Assembly: GCA_949987705.1 (NCBI GenBank)
Contig: OX465281.1
Location: 194,171,112 to 194,235,111, forward strand
Length of the DNA stretch: 64,000 nucleotides
Origin: Thereva unica
Lineage: Eukaryota; Arthropoda; Insecta; Diptera; Therevidae
Direction: 5' to 3'
Below are positions 33,793-44,129 of the stretch, piece after piece. The notes beneath the pieces are model-generated. The model had not been told where the DNA came from and searched no databases. It saw only the letters and a program-made list of their open reading frames with translations. Each line of letters starts with the position of its first letter. The first letter of the stretch is position 1. The position numbers and the translations under genes are program-made.

Positions 33793-35123
33793 TATGAGGC
33801 AGTTCACCCCACGTTGCACATACTGCAAGAACAAAGAAGGGAATCTGATCACCGATCCTAAAGGCATCTTGGAGCGATGGGAAGAGCACTTTCATGAATT
33901 GCTAAATGGCGAGGCTACACCAATATTTAATGATAGTGCTATGCTGTCGCCACCAAGCATAGAAGAACTTAGCAGAGCCATCAGCCGGCTCAGAAACAAC
34001 AAGGCCTCGGGTGCAGACGGCATCGCAGAGGAGCTGGTTAAATATGGAGGGCCTATATTACACCAAGCGATTCATGTATTAAATGTGCAATTATGGGAGC
34101 AGGAAGCGATGCCAGAAGACGGCAGAAAAGGTATCCTCTGCCCGGTACATAAAAAAGGAGATATCATAGCGTTCACTAATTATCGCGGTTTAACGTTGTT
34201 GAGTACCGCTTATAAGATATTCTCAGTTATCACCAAACAGAATGGCCTCATACGCCTGAAACATCAAAGGCCATTACCAGTGTTGCTTCAGCCCAGACTG
34301 ATCAGATTTTCACCTTGACTGTTCAATTAGAGTGAGAGCGGCAGCATTCCTCGACGACATGAAGCGTCGGTAAAGGAACAGCAGTAGCAGCATTTAACAA
34401 CGGCAAAATTATAATAAGACGTCAAAAAAATAATTTAAAAAAATATTTGAGTTTCCAGTTAGGATTTTTGTAGTTTCCCAAAGTGATTTTTTCTGTTTTA
34501 ATGTTTTCCAATGAATTTTTTGCATTATAATGTTTCCCAATCTTATTGCTTTTGGTTTTAATTGTTTCTTCATACTAAGCCAACGCTTGTCAAAATAGAA
34601 AATAGAAAACTGAAACTGTTCTCATAAGAATACACAGAATTTATATAGAGTTGTCAAAGTTAACGCACGACGCCGCTATCACTGTAATTGGGTGGTGCTA
34701 CACGGGAGACTAAGACGCACGGTGAAACCGGTTCTAAAGGCGAGAAACGAGGAAGGGAAAAGAGAAGTTCGACGCACCTGACGAAACTTTAACGAAAGAA
34801 TTTTCATCCAAAAATTTGGTGGGTGAAAACTAACACATATGCATATTTCTTTCTCTTCTTCTTTTTCGGTCCGGAAATTTTAGAATTTAACAAAGCAGCC
34901 ATTGCTTCTGAGACCTTTAACAAGTGCGGTTTAAAATGATTTATAATTTTTAATTTAAAACCTTCAGCACACAAATCCCTTTAAATATGAACGGTCAAAA
35001 ACTTTTTGTTATTTCTAACACATTTACAAAGTTTCATATACGATACAGAATTACTCAACGAAGGCGACCACCGCGTGTAGCACTGAAAAAGGAGGAAAAA
35101 ACCGGTTTCATCAGTGCGTCTTA

Positions 35124-35465
35124 AGGTACGGTTTCGCTGGGAGCTGTCGACGGCGGCCGCTAACAGCGAGCTATCAAAGCTCGCTGCTCAAAATGACTGC
35201 TGTTATGGTATGCACATGTTGGCGGTTTTGCTCACACTGCCTGACAGCTAGGCGGCAGCTGTCAGCAGCTAGCTGTTGCGTCTCGACTGCTTTTAGGTAC
35301 GGTTTCGCTGGGAGCTGTCGACGGCGGCCGCTAACAGCGAGCTATCAAAGCTCGCTGCTCAAAATGACTGCTGTTATGGTATGCACATGTTGGCGGTTTT
35401 GCTCACACTGCCTGACAGCTAGGCGGCAGCTGTCAGCAGCTAGCTGTTGCGTCTCGACTGCTTTT
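35124..35465. repeat. Exact 171 bp tandem duplication of element C left end
   Basis: The unit 35124-35294 is repeated at 35295-35465 with no differences noticed, so C has two adjacent left termini. The perfect identity implies a recent duplication relative to the surrounding decayed LINE. Confidence 0.93.
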
Positions 35466-35843
35466 GAACCAGTCAAGAAGCGCAGTCGTAACTGCTAGAA
35501 GTGATAATGCCAATTTTTCTGCAGGTGTAATCGGGTTTTTCACGGCATTAGAACTGCTTTTAATTAAATCATCTTTTACAATATTTAGTATATATTCAAA
35601 TTGCTCTTTGTTTAATCGAAAATATTCTCGATATTTTTCTTCAGATTTTGAGAAATGACCATTCACTAGTAAACAGTAACAGCCTTCTTCTTTACGCGAT
35701 TTAAACATACTGTTTATACCTTTTCTTTGATTTAATAACAATAATAGTTCCATGAAATCATGTTCTTCCTCCTCCTCAATTAACAAAAACTTTCCAATAT
35801 CCATTATTTTTCCTAAATTCTTTTTCACCACCTCAACACACAA
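35466..35843 (-). pseudogene. Harbinger transposase N-terminal remnant
   Basis: An open frame starting at ATG 35843 (MCVEVVKKNLGKIMDIGKFL) with an acidic EEEEEHDF stretch, then KYREYFRLNKEQFEYILNIV and NPITPAEKLALSLLAVTTA. The FRLN...FEYIL - I.P.EKLALSL.. order matches the N-terminal helical part of HARBI1-type transposases and parallels HFRLNRESFEVI and RISQKLALLMTLW of the element at 42.6 kb. It stops before the DDE catalytic core where it meets the duplicated terminus. Not functional as a nuclease. Confidence 0.75.
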
Positions 35844-36135
35844 TTGACAACAAATAACTGCCGGCAGCCATGCAACAGTTTCAACGAAATCGCTTGACCG
35901 CGCTGCTCAGTTGCTGCGGCTGATATCCGCCGTCGGCAGCCGCCGCCGACAGCTCCCAAAGAAACCGTACCTTTAGTCTCCTGTGTGGCATCCCCCATTT
36001 AACAGTGAAGCAGGCTATGGGAAAATATCTAGAGTTTCAAAACTCAATTGAACACCTCTTCATAGGCTTTAAAGCCGCCTGTAATAGCATAGGCAGAGTT
36101 GAACTCTACAAAGCCATGAGTATTGTGACGCGTTC

Positions 36136-36484
36136 CCATTTACATAACTTTTTTCTTTCTTCTTCCCTCTTTACATTCCTGCTGTCATAGCCTTCCTTAG
36201 GCCTTCCCCGCTTCACCAAAAAGCGCTTGTCATCGGTTGGCTGATGAGATTCAACTCGTTTCAGGAGGCATAACACACCAGCGAGTTGGTTCTCGATGCC
36301 CCGACTTCAAAGTTGCGACAGTAATAGTTGGAAGTAGGTGAACTAAAAACATATCGGGGGTGGATTGTGGCAGCTCCTTCCTTCCCCGGCTAGAGCTGCT
36401 GTTTGACATGGCACTCTATATGAAGAAAATAGATTGACACAGTATAAAGGGCCTTTCCTGAGACTCTAGCCTTTCACACAAAAA
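36136..36484 (+). mobile_element. tRNA-derived SINE, copy 5, 5'-truncated
   Basis: Plus-orientation copy beginning inside the body (CATTTACATAACTTTTTTC) and ending at the A-rich tail (CACACAAAAAAATAAG). It lacks the tRNA-like head. It shares private variants with copy 4 and, like it, joins LINE sequence at the same endonuclease site (TCTCTATAACTCGCTGTCC). Confidence 0.85.
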
Positions 36485-36722
36485 AATAAGTCTCTATAAC
36501 TCGCTGTCCATTGCCATTAGTGTTTTCATGCAAGCTGTGGGTGCCGACATATTGCCTGTCTGCGGGCTCCCGGCCTACTTTGCGTTCAATCTCCCAGTAT
36601 GATTTTTACATCATACCTGGGGCAGGCATTAAGTTCCCGTTCAACTAATTCGAAGAATTCTTCCTTATCATTATCCGGGGACTCTTCTGGACGCCCACGA
36701 AGGGTGCATAGCCTTTCGTTTA

Positions 36723-37325
36723 GGGCCGAAACACATCCAAGCCCGCTTTGAACACATCCAAGCCCAAAGCCAGCTGCAAGCATATCCAACCAATGCGTTT
36801 AAATGGGATTGAACACATCAAAATTTGTCTCGCAAATTCAGGCCTTGGCAAAGCTGGCCGCAAGGCTCGCCTCTGTCGGAATTCCGGCAATGCTGGAATT
36901 CGAATTCGGCCGAGGCTCTAGTTTTTGCTTTTGACAGTTGAACTTTGAGGTTGATATTTTGTATGCGAGTTTGTATTGAAAATAATTAAACGAATTAAAT
37001 ACAAAATGTTAGAAAATTTCACTGTAAACAAATAAATAATAATTAAAAAAGTCAATAAATTTTATTTTATTTAAAATGTTTGAAATTTCACCACATTTAC
37101 ATAATAACAATTAAAAAATAACAATGTAAACAGGCCAAATAATTGTATTTTAAATAATTTTTATATTTTACACTTTTTACGAACCACAATGCTCGCTTAC
37201 AAATTTGACAAATGTGATGAACCGGCCTGATTGTGTTTTGAGTATTCCGCGGACGGCTCTGGAGCTCGCCTCAAGGAAAGCTTCGAGAGATGAGCTTTAA
37301 AGCCAGCCTGGATGTGTTTCGGCCC
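36723..37325. mobile_element. Harbinger-like MITE with TTA duplication
   Basis: Ends GGGCCGAAACACATCCAAGC (left) and GGGCCGAAACACATCCAGGC (from the right). TTA lies on both sides (36720-36722 and 37326-37328). It is 603 bp, AT-rich inside, and has no coding capacity. It interrupts the minus LINE copy but is absent from the plus copy. Confidence 0.9.
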
Positions 37326-37507
37326 TTATTGCTTTAAAGCCGATAATGGTGAGATTCATGCTTTTACTGACCATAAAACCTACTCCGAGCGCCTGGTGTT
37401 TTGTATGGCAGCTGTAATATACGCCATACTCAGATTTTTACAAAACACCATTCCCTGTCCACCTTTTTCCCTGGATGGCGGTAATGTCATCTTAATACTT
37501 TGACAGG

Positions 37508-37729
37508 GGCTCCTGTGCTGAATGTCGAGTTGTGATTTGTAACAAGTTTTTTGAGTTGAAGAAAGTGGCGTTTCAGACGAATTGCGACTTTCAGCATAGG
37601 GGGCTAAACTCGCACTTAGCATTTCCACTCTAGGCCACTATGCTGAAAATCGTAATTCGATTAAAACGTCACTTTCTTCAACTCAAAAAACTTGTCACAA
37701 ATCACGACTCGACATTCAGCACAGGGGCC
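37508..37729. mobile_element. Palindromic MITE with AGG duplication
   Basis: The 222 bp element is almost wholly an inverted repeat. The arms share CCTGTGCTGAATGTCGAGT and CAAGTTTTTTGAGTTGAAGA with few mismatches. AGG flanks both sides (37505-37507 and 37730-37732). The undamaged plus LINE copy shows the site without it. Confidence 0.88.
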
Positions 37730-37740
37730 AGGGTATCGGC

Positions 37741-39997
37741 AGAGATAACATAATACTCCGTATAAAGATGCGAAAGCTAGAACAAAAAAAATTAATGGTC
37801 TTGGATGTGAAGTATCACGTCCGTATTTTAACGCGACAACGTCTATTAATTTGAACGTTACAACGTCTGTTATTACGTTTTGTATTATTTTCTCAATTAA
37901 TAAATTATATATTTCGAAACAAAAAATTTTTTTTTGTGTGCGGGACATTTTCACACGCGCGTCCTATCTTAAACCGATTTAATAGACGTTGTCACGTCCA
38001 TAAGGTGAATGAATGTATTTTTCCCGTGCAGAGGATAAATTAACGAAAATTTTGAGCCATTAACCACCCCCTAACATGTATGGGGGCGGAGATATGATTT
38101 TTTTTGTGTGCGGGACATTGTCCGGGACATTTTCACACGCGCGTCCTATCTTAAACCGATTTAATAGACGTTGTCACGTCAAAAACCCGAACGCTTTTCG
38201 CATCGGCAGACCTCTGAGATTGCCTCCACCTTAGCAACATGCAACATATTAGAGTTTCTAGCTACACAAGGAGGCGAACGTGGTCATGGTCCTCAGCACA
38301 AGACATGCGGTGAGTTTGTGGATAAGGAAGATAGAATTTTAGAGGGGCAAGGAAAGGAACTGATAACAGAATGTTTCTCGCAGCATTGTCATCTTTCAAA
38401 CGTTTGCCTCTAGCGCTACATTGAAGAATTTTCTTGATGCTTTGTATTTTAACTATTTCTTAGAACATTCAGTGTATTTTTTTAATGACTGTCTGAGATC
38501 CACTATCAATTTCACTTGATTTCCAATTCTTGGTGAGAGGGTTTGCGATATTTTTAAAATAGGTGATTAGTTGAGGTTTTGGTTACTTTTTTTTATTTTC
38601 TGGTATTTCGGTATTGGCTAACTCGATTGATTTTAGAAACGAATTTAGGTAATTATTCTTTGTTTTATTTTATCCAAAATCTGGGACAAGTGCTTTTTAT
38701 AAATGCTTGTTAAGTTAACTCCCCGCCCACAATAAAAAATCGTTCGTCTGCTCAAAACAATTCGATCGTAATTGTTTTGGTAAAAATAAATTAAAATAGG
38801 TTGCTTGTTTGTAAACTCTTCAATTGATGAAGATGAGGAAAGGCTTCATGTCAAGTCAATTTTCAGGGAAAACGTATGACAGAAGGAATTCAGTCTCGGA
38901 CTTGCAATTACAGGATTTATCCATTTTAGAGTCCCCTTATCAACAGTTAAATATTGAGCTCGTAAATATATAGGTACTGCAAACAATGGAAGATGAAAAA
39001 AAAAATTTCTTTAAATTTGTTCTTCTGGTGGAAACTGAAAAAAAAAAAAAACAAGTTTTCAAATTTTTGGACTTCTATTTTTTAGTTATAAATTTTCAAA
39101 AAGTCGAAAATCTTAAAATTTTAACAAGTTTTGAAATCTTTACATTGATCTAGTTCAAAAACTATTCGACATAGAAAGCTGAAAGTAGCACCAATTTCTT
39201 CTGCTTAAATAAGGCTTTAATGCGTGATATACAATATAGTATTATTAGTAAGAATTATTAGTAAGAACGAAACTTTTGTTTTTGGAATATCTCAAAATAA
39301 TATTTTTTTAAATTTTTGAAAAAATTATATTTTGTACATACAATCTTAACGTATACATATAATGCCAAAATTTAGGATGGGACGACATTGGGATCATATA
39401 GAAATAAATGTTTTTAGGTACTCAATGAACGCAATAACATTTGGCTGCGGAAGAGCTGATACCAACCGCTAATAATGTCGCCATTTACTAATTTGGGTAT
39501 GGCGAATTAAATAGAAATAAAGTCAACCCTCTAACTTGATCGAAAACTACCCCCAGGACAACCCTTATTACTAAATTTTAGGGTTTCACACTTGCTTATG
39601 AAAACCCTCCAAAAAATTTTTGATTATTTAATTTCAGAACAGGTTATAGTCGCTTTAGGCTAAATCTGCATAAGTCGGGTATGCAGAAGCAAATCGAAGT
39701 ATAACTTAGGCGATTTTGCCTTTGTTTCGATCGCCTACCGTGGCACGGTGCATTAACTTGGTGAAGGGGCACTTTTTTTTTCTTTGCTGTTTTCTTCGCG
39801 ATTTCGTCCTTAGTTATGTAATATTCATTATGGACCCCCTTGCCTTTTCAAAATAGTCGAAGCACTTCCCAAAATAAGCGTCTGTCGAATTTTGCATGTT
39901 TTGTCGCTTTGGACGGCTTTCCTGGCAGATGTCCACTTAGTTAATGGATTTTTTGTTCTAGCTGTCGCATCTTTATACGGAGTATTATGTTGTCTCT
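37741..39997. mobile_element. Mutator-like TIR element with 9 bp duplication
   Basis: 43 bp inverted ends: AGAGATAACATAATACTCCG at 37741 and its near-perfect mirror at 39955-39997. The 9 bp GGTATCGGC is directly repeated outside (37732-37740 and 39998-40006). A 9 bp duplication with ends close to GAGATAA is characteristic of Mutator/MULE elements. The 2257 bp interior contains no recognisable transposase, only short frames and AT-rich filler, so it is non-autonomous or decayed. Confidence 0.8.
37931..38180. repeat. Internal direct repeat in the Mutator-like element
   Basis: A block with GTGTGCGGGACATTTTCACA, CGCGTCCTATCTTAAACCGA and ATAGACGTTGTCACGTC occurs at 37931-37998 and again at 38101-38180. 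The second copy has a 12 bp internal expansion (GTCCGGGACATT). Confidence 0.85.
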
Positions 39998-40250
39998 GGT
40001 ATCGGCTAGATGTTGTATAGCTCGAGTTCTGTAGAGTTCGAACAATCCGTGGTCGTCGTTGATTCCAGTATCCGAGGCATATTGCTCGTTCCGTAATAAT
40101 TATTTTTCCGGACTCCGGTTATTAGGCTCACGCCAACTTTACTTGGAAGGGATTAGCCCGATCATATTAGCCTATCCTCTCTCATAGAATAGTTACCGGT
40201 GGCCGCCGCTAGGAGGCACGTGCATGTTATGCTACATGTTATTCTCCCTA

Positions 40251-40487
40251 CTACACTGAAGACTGACCACCAAGCAAGAATTTTACAGCTTGAAAATCAC
40301 CACCAATATTGTTCTGCATACATTTCCTGCTCATCTCCTTGAACAAGTGGCATTTATCTATCTCATCTTCGAAAACACCTGTATTTAGTGGCATTAGATC
40401 AGTGGTCTCTGGGTAAGCAACAGCCTTCAGTTCGTAGAACCAAATCAGCAGCTTTTGTGCATCGCTGTTGTTTCGCTGAATTTTCAA
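40251..40487 (-). other. Unrecognised open frame, possible exon
   Basis: A 78-codon minus-strand frame (MKIQRNNSDAQKLLIWFYEL start, including CHLFKEMSRKCMQNN and FQAVKFLLGG) with balanced amino-acid composition unlike the AT-driven noise frames nearby. No family was recognised. No TATA, splice pair or partner exon was confirmed. It could be an exon of an unlisted host gene or an old transposon piece. Confidence 0.25.
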
Positions 40488-41280
40488 GCAACCTCGCCGG
40501 TTCTTATTTTAAAGTTTAAGAAAAAGATTAGACAATCATTGTATTTACTTCTATTATTGGTAAATATTTCATGTTATCTGTAGTAGGATTTTAATATTCC
40601 TGATAACCCAACCACCTATCCCATCTCTTTTGCTACGCACCAGGGCGGTATAGAAAAATACTAGTGCACGAATTGAGAGTGCTAAAATCCAAGACCGAGA
40701 ACAATAGAAGAAATTTCTGGGCGAAGGCAAATCTCACAGAGGGCTAAATAGTAAAGATGATGAAGTAATCTTCAACAAGTTTTGTCTGGGTTTCATTTCT
40801 TTTCTTGGTCCTTTTAACGCGGTTCCTTAACGTAAGAATAAGCATTGGTTCTTCAGGGGATTAGTTACCAATTACGCTCCTCGCCTAGTTATACCCTTAC
40901 TTCTCGTAGGTAGCCATTCGATTTTCTTAGAATGTACTAAAGTGTAAATTGCATATGAAATCTTTCGGTATTTCAGACAGGAAATGTTTTAATATCTTTT
41001 TTTAGAAATTTTTTGAACTGCGTGTTTATCAATTGAGCGATTACATATCCAAAGTTCACAATACAATCTCGGCCGGAAATTCTTATAATCACAAGCCCCC
41101 CATTCAGAATACCTGAAACAAATTTTCATAATTTCGGTAAAAACAGCTTGTTAAAAAAAAAAAACCTTTTAGAATGTTTCCAATTTTTAAAAATTCCCTT
41201 AGCGCAGTAGTTTCCCACGGGCCTTATTGTTTTGCATAAAAACACGTACGCCGGCTCTAAGCTTGCAGTCGAAAATCAAC
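40488..41280. other. Intergenic upstream of gene 5
   Basis: No gene or element ends recognised. Confidence 0.4.
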
Positions 41281-41287
41281 TATAAAA
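41281..41287 (+). promoter_or_regulatory. TATA box of gene 5
   Basis: TATAAAAA 56 bp upstream of the ATG at 41337. Confidence 0.75.
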
Positions 41288-41336
41288 AGAAAACAAAACT
41301 TGAAGTGAGCACAACATCTTCAGTTACTCAAGCACA

Positions 41337-41804
41337 ATGAATACCTTCACCACAATCATTGCTTTCTTTGCTGCCTTCAGCGTAAGTTTTGTACAAATAA
41401 TAAAAAAGTTTTTTATTTACTTAAAATTCACTTCCAAATAGGCTTTTGCTGCTGCTGTACCAGTAAACACTGGAGTTGCCCTCAACAACGGATTAATTGG
41501 TTCTGAGTTGATTGCTTCTGCGCCTTTGGCTGGCGGATATGCTTCAGGTGGTTGGGAATACGCTGCACCATCAGGCATCTGGGGAAATGGATATCCATGC
41601 CCGGAAGGACTTTCATGGGGTGGCCAATCTGGCTGGGCAAACTCAATTGCTTTTAATGGAGCAGGTTTAAATTGGGGCGCTAATCTTTTAGCTCCATCCA
41701 TAATTGCTCAGCAAGCTCCAACCTATATCGCGCAGCAAGCCCCAACCTTGATTGCCCAACCAGCCCTTTCTAACATCGGTTGGGGCAAAGGAGTAGCATG
41801 CTAA
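41337..41804 (+). CDS. Small secreted protein, family member 5 (two exons)
   Basis: Exon 1 is 41337-41381 (MNTFTTIIAFFAAFS), then a 60 bp phase-0 intron (GTAAGT...AATAG), then exon 2 at 41442-41804. The product has 135 residues. The signal peptide ends near AFAA/AVP. The mature chain has Gly/Ala/Ser/Trp-rich segments (GGYASGGWEY, PSGIWGNG), the family motif GYPCPEG at 65-71, and SGWANSIAFNGAGLNWGANL. A tandem (I)AQQAPT(Y/L)IAQ repeat follows (about residues 105-123) and it ends GWGKGVAC. The motif, tail and gene structure group it with members 3 and 4. Function is unknown. The AQQAPT repeat is absent from its relatives, so repeats arise independently in different members. Confidence 0.92.
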
Positions 41805-41868
41805 TTTGTTATACCTTTTACTTCCCTGTTTGCTTAACTATCCAAATACTCCTTTTTATGATAAGTGA

Positions 41869-41874
41869 AATAAA
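41869..41874 (+). terminator. Poly(A) signal of gene 5
   Basis: AATAAA 65 bp past the stop codon of gene 5. Confidence 0.65.
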
Positions 41875-41889
41875 ATAGAAAAAATATTG

Positions 41890-42644
41890 CAGAAAAAATG
41901 TGTTCTTTTTTCAAATAATTGTTAAATTTATATGGATTCGTACACTATTAAAAGGTTATGTCTATGCACTAGGAAGGAAGGATCAAAACTCCATAAGAGG
42001 AGGCAGGCTCTACCATATTGTTTGCAGTTGAAATTATCGGCAGGATAGCTGTCTTAGTTTACTTAATTTGGAGACTCTTAATTCTAATGTTCTTGGCTTT
42101 CTGTTTATAGTATAGCGCAGCGCCCAAAGTACTCTTCTGCAATTGGAGGACCATGACATTAGGCAACCAGGTATTTATTCATGTGTTAGGTCAGATATCT
42201 GATAGACTTCCCCTCGAGACAAGTTAAAATTTGCGGAAAACTTGACCTAAAACAATTTTCCATGCTTTTCCGACTGAAATTCGAAAAATTTGAAGAATTC
42301 GAAGAAAAGTCAAGAGAGCAAAGTGAAAGTTCGTTCAATTTTCTGACAAAATCTCCTCTAAGTTTTCCGAGGAAATCAATGGATTGACCGGAAAAATGCT
42401 AACAAAGATTTCAATAATGCGAGAATGGGAAACGTTCCGAGACCAGGTTTTCAGATTGTCATTAAGATTACTGAGAATGTATTTTAAAAATTCAAAATGG
42501 ATTATCTAGGGAAATCCTTCATCGTAAGGTTTTTCTCCCGGGATTTCTCGTTCCCGCTTTCCTAGGAAATCTACAAAAATACCTATTCCCGATTTCTCGA
42601 GAACAAAATTCAATTCCCGAGATTATTTTAAACATTTGTCATTA
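41890..42644. other. Intergenic, no gene seen
   Basis: No gene recognised. A run of CCCGA/TCTCG words at 42535-42625 (GGGATTTCTCGTTCCCG etc.) suggests an old repeat. Confidence 0.35.
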
Positions 42645-42854
42645 TGTGGGTGCGGTCAAAACGTCTGCTAAATGCGCATTTGTTGCATGAAACGATGCTA
42701 AGAGCATTGTGAAATGTGTGTAGTGAATTCGATGCGAATGTGCATCCACCTCCTGTTATGGACGGGTGAATGCAAAGAAAGAAGAAGATATTTTGACAGC
42801 TAAGTTTTTTAATACAAGCCATACTCTCCTGTTCAAACGCTGAATGTTTTCATA

Positions 42855-44129
42855 ATGTTTTTGGAAATTATTAATATAGTGCTACAATCTTTAAATTCTT
42901 CAGGTAAAAGTGACGTTAGCAATTTCAATGACATAGTGGAAAAGCGGAGACACAGGGTTTTGCTTCGTCGAGCATTTATTTACAAAAAGTTGGTTACCGG
43001 GCGTCGTCGCATACATAAAATATGTAATTATATAGAAATTGTGGAAAAATACGACAACGAGACTTTCGTAAGCCACTTCAGATTGAATAGAGAATCGTTT
43101 GAAGTAATTATCAACATATAAAAAATTATCTTAGTAAAAAAACTATGCATGGAAGATGGAACCAATCATGAACAAGCCAGCAGCTTATCTTTGCAGACCT
43201 CGTATTTCCCAAAAATTAGCATTATTGATGACATTGTGGACGTTAGCAAACCAAGATAGCTTCAGGCAGATAGCTGATAGATTTGGTGTAGCAAAGGGTT
43301 CAGCTTATTATATTGTTTTAAAAGTCTGTAAAATTCTATGTCAATTTTCAAAAGAATTTATTAAGTGGCCTAGTACCAGGGAGCAAACAGAAAATATAGT
43401 TGACAATTTCAATAATTTGAGAGGCTCCATAAGTTTCCCCAATACAGTTGGATGCGTTGACTGTATGCACATCTCAATACCTCGACCAAAAAATCAAGCT
43501 ATTAGCTATTTCAATAGAAAGGGCTATTATTCTGTTATTTTGCAGGTTTGTTTTATGTTTTCAAATGATTTGTAAAATTTATTTTCATCCATTGTCAGGG
43601 AATTTGCGATAGCAAATTTAAGTTCATTGATGTATTTTTTTGTTGGCCTGGCCGGAGCCACGACGCCAACGTTTGGGCAAACAGCAGTATCAGACAGAAG
43701 CTCGAAGATGGTGTTTTACCTGAACAGTACCATATTTTGGGTGATTCTGCTTACCCACTTAGTCGTCATCTCATGGTCCCGTACAAAGATAATGGGCATT
43801 TAAGTAGAGAGGAAATTAATTTTAAGAAAAAACTTAGTTCTTCTCGTGTTGTCATTGAACAATCCTTTGGATTGCTTGTGGCTCGTTTTAGAAGGTTACA
43901 ATTTCTAAATGTCAATAAGTTTGAGCACGCAAAATACTTTTGTACAGGAAGTATAGTTCTGCATAATTTATTAATTATGCATAAAGATTATGATATTACG
44001 TTTGACAACAATAATTACTGTGAAAACACTGATTACCTTATCAACAACATTGAAAACTCAGAAGGGAACGTTTTACATTCCAGTCAGGATGGACGGGCAA
44101 AACGAAATTATTTGACAGAAATACTTTAG
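42855..44129 (+). pseudogene. Harbinger (HARBI1-like) DDE transposase, near-intact
   Basis: An N-terminal block 42855-43121 (HFRLNRESFEVIINI) ends in a stop. A frameshifted ATG at 43156 opens the main frame: RPRISQKLALLMTLWTLANQ, a helix-turn-helix-like FRQIADRFGVAKGSAYYIVL, then the GCVDCMHISIPRP catalytic region (first Asp) and FNRKGYYSVILQ. A 53 bp GT-AG intron (43546-43598) follows exactly after VILQ. Exon 2 (43599-44129) continues CDSKFKFIDVFFCWPGRSHD (second Asp), NSSI, HILGDSAYPLS (GDSAYP motif), then EEINFKKKLSSSRVVIEQSF for the catalytic Glu and the conserved FGLL-RFRRL. The DDE core is complete. The N-terminal stop/frameshift is the visible defect. Role: cut-and-paste excision and integration of the element. 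Confidence 0.88.

Larger units (their letters stand above)
35124..35972. mobile_element. PIF/Harbinger derivative C nested in B, TTA duplication
   Basis: Ends AGGTACGGTTTCGCTGGGAG (left) and AGGTACGGTTTCTTTGGGAG (from the right), GC-rich TIRs of about 40 bp. TTA flanks both sides (35121-35123 and 35973-35975). The first 171 bp are tandemly duplicated. It encodes a truncated Harbinger transposase N-terminus on the minus strand. The left end of the coding region abuts the duplicated terminal unit. Confidence 0.9.
34690..35996. mobile_element. MITE B nested in A, ATT duplication
   Basis: Ends GGGTGGTGCTACACGGGAGA (left) and GGGGGATGCCACACAGGAGA (from the right), continuing CTAAGACGCAC and AAACCGGTT over about 45 bp. 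ATT flanks both sides (34687-34689 and 35997-35999). It is interrupted inside its right TIR by element C; alone it is about 455 bp. Confidence 0.88.
34319..36005. mobile_element. MITE A inserted in LINE reverse transcriptase, TGA duplication
   Basis: Ends CTGTTCAATTAGAGTGAGAG (left) and CTGTTAAATTACAGTGATAG (from the right) match the small copy at 1850-1955, including the internal TCATAAGAATACAC and AGTTAACGCACG blocks. TGA flanks both sides (34316-34318 and 36006-36008). Excision with one TGA restores the LINE frame across ...QIFTL|KQAMG.... Element B is inserted in its right end; A alone is about 377 bp. Confidence 0.88.
31700..36127 (+). pseudogene. RTE-like LINE copy, heavily interrupted (plus copy)
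   Basis: Begins with an APE endonuclease N-terminus (RFFSWNARTLYRT near 31715, ITAIQEMRWAGNSVL near 31810). Then come LINVQAPTEESPDND...CPRYDVKIILG (about 32010-32130) and, after a SINE, STRFVRKNIHKATW...RNQIDHV (32577-32665). A linker (NAAYQCTSL..., 32950-33100) leads to the reverse transcriptase: CKNKEGNLITDPKGILERWE (33820), SRLRNNKASGADGIAEELV (33985) and CPVHKKGDIIAFTNYRGLTL (34140). The frame continues to QIFTL at 34316 and resumes with KQAMGKYLEFQNSIEHLFIG at 36006. The last recognisable part is GRVELYKAMSI (36127). It is interrupted by a SINE, element D (with E inside) and element A (with B and C inside), and carries a few in-frame stops. Confidence 0.9.
36485..40090 (-). pseudogene. 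RTE-like LINE copy, heavily interrupted (minus copy)
   Basis: Endonuclease portion of the same LINE as 31700-36127 in opposite orientation. From the minus side: GLFELYRTRAIQHLADT (about 40060-40010), then after insertions the ITAIQ-equivalent region (about 37500-37330), then EESPDNDKEEFFELVEREL...CPRYDVKIILGD (36715-36586) and the region next to the SINE (36485-36560). It is interrupted by a 9 bp-duplication TIR element (37741-39997), a palindromic MITE (37508-37729) and a TTA MITE (36723-37325). Confidence 0.85.
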
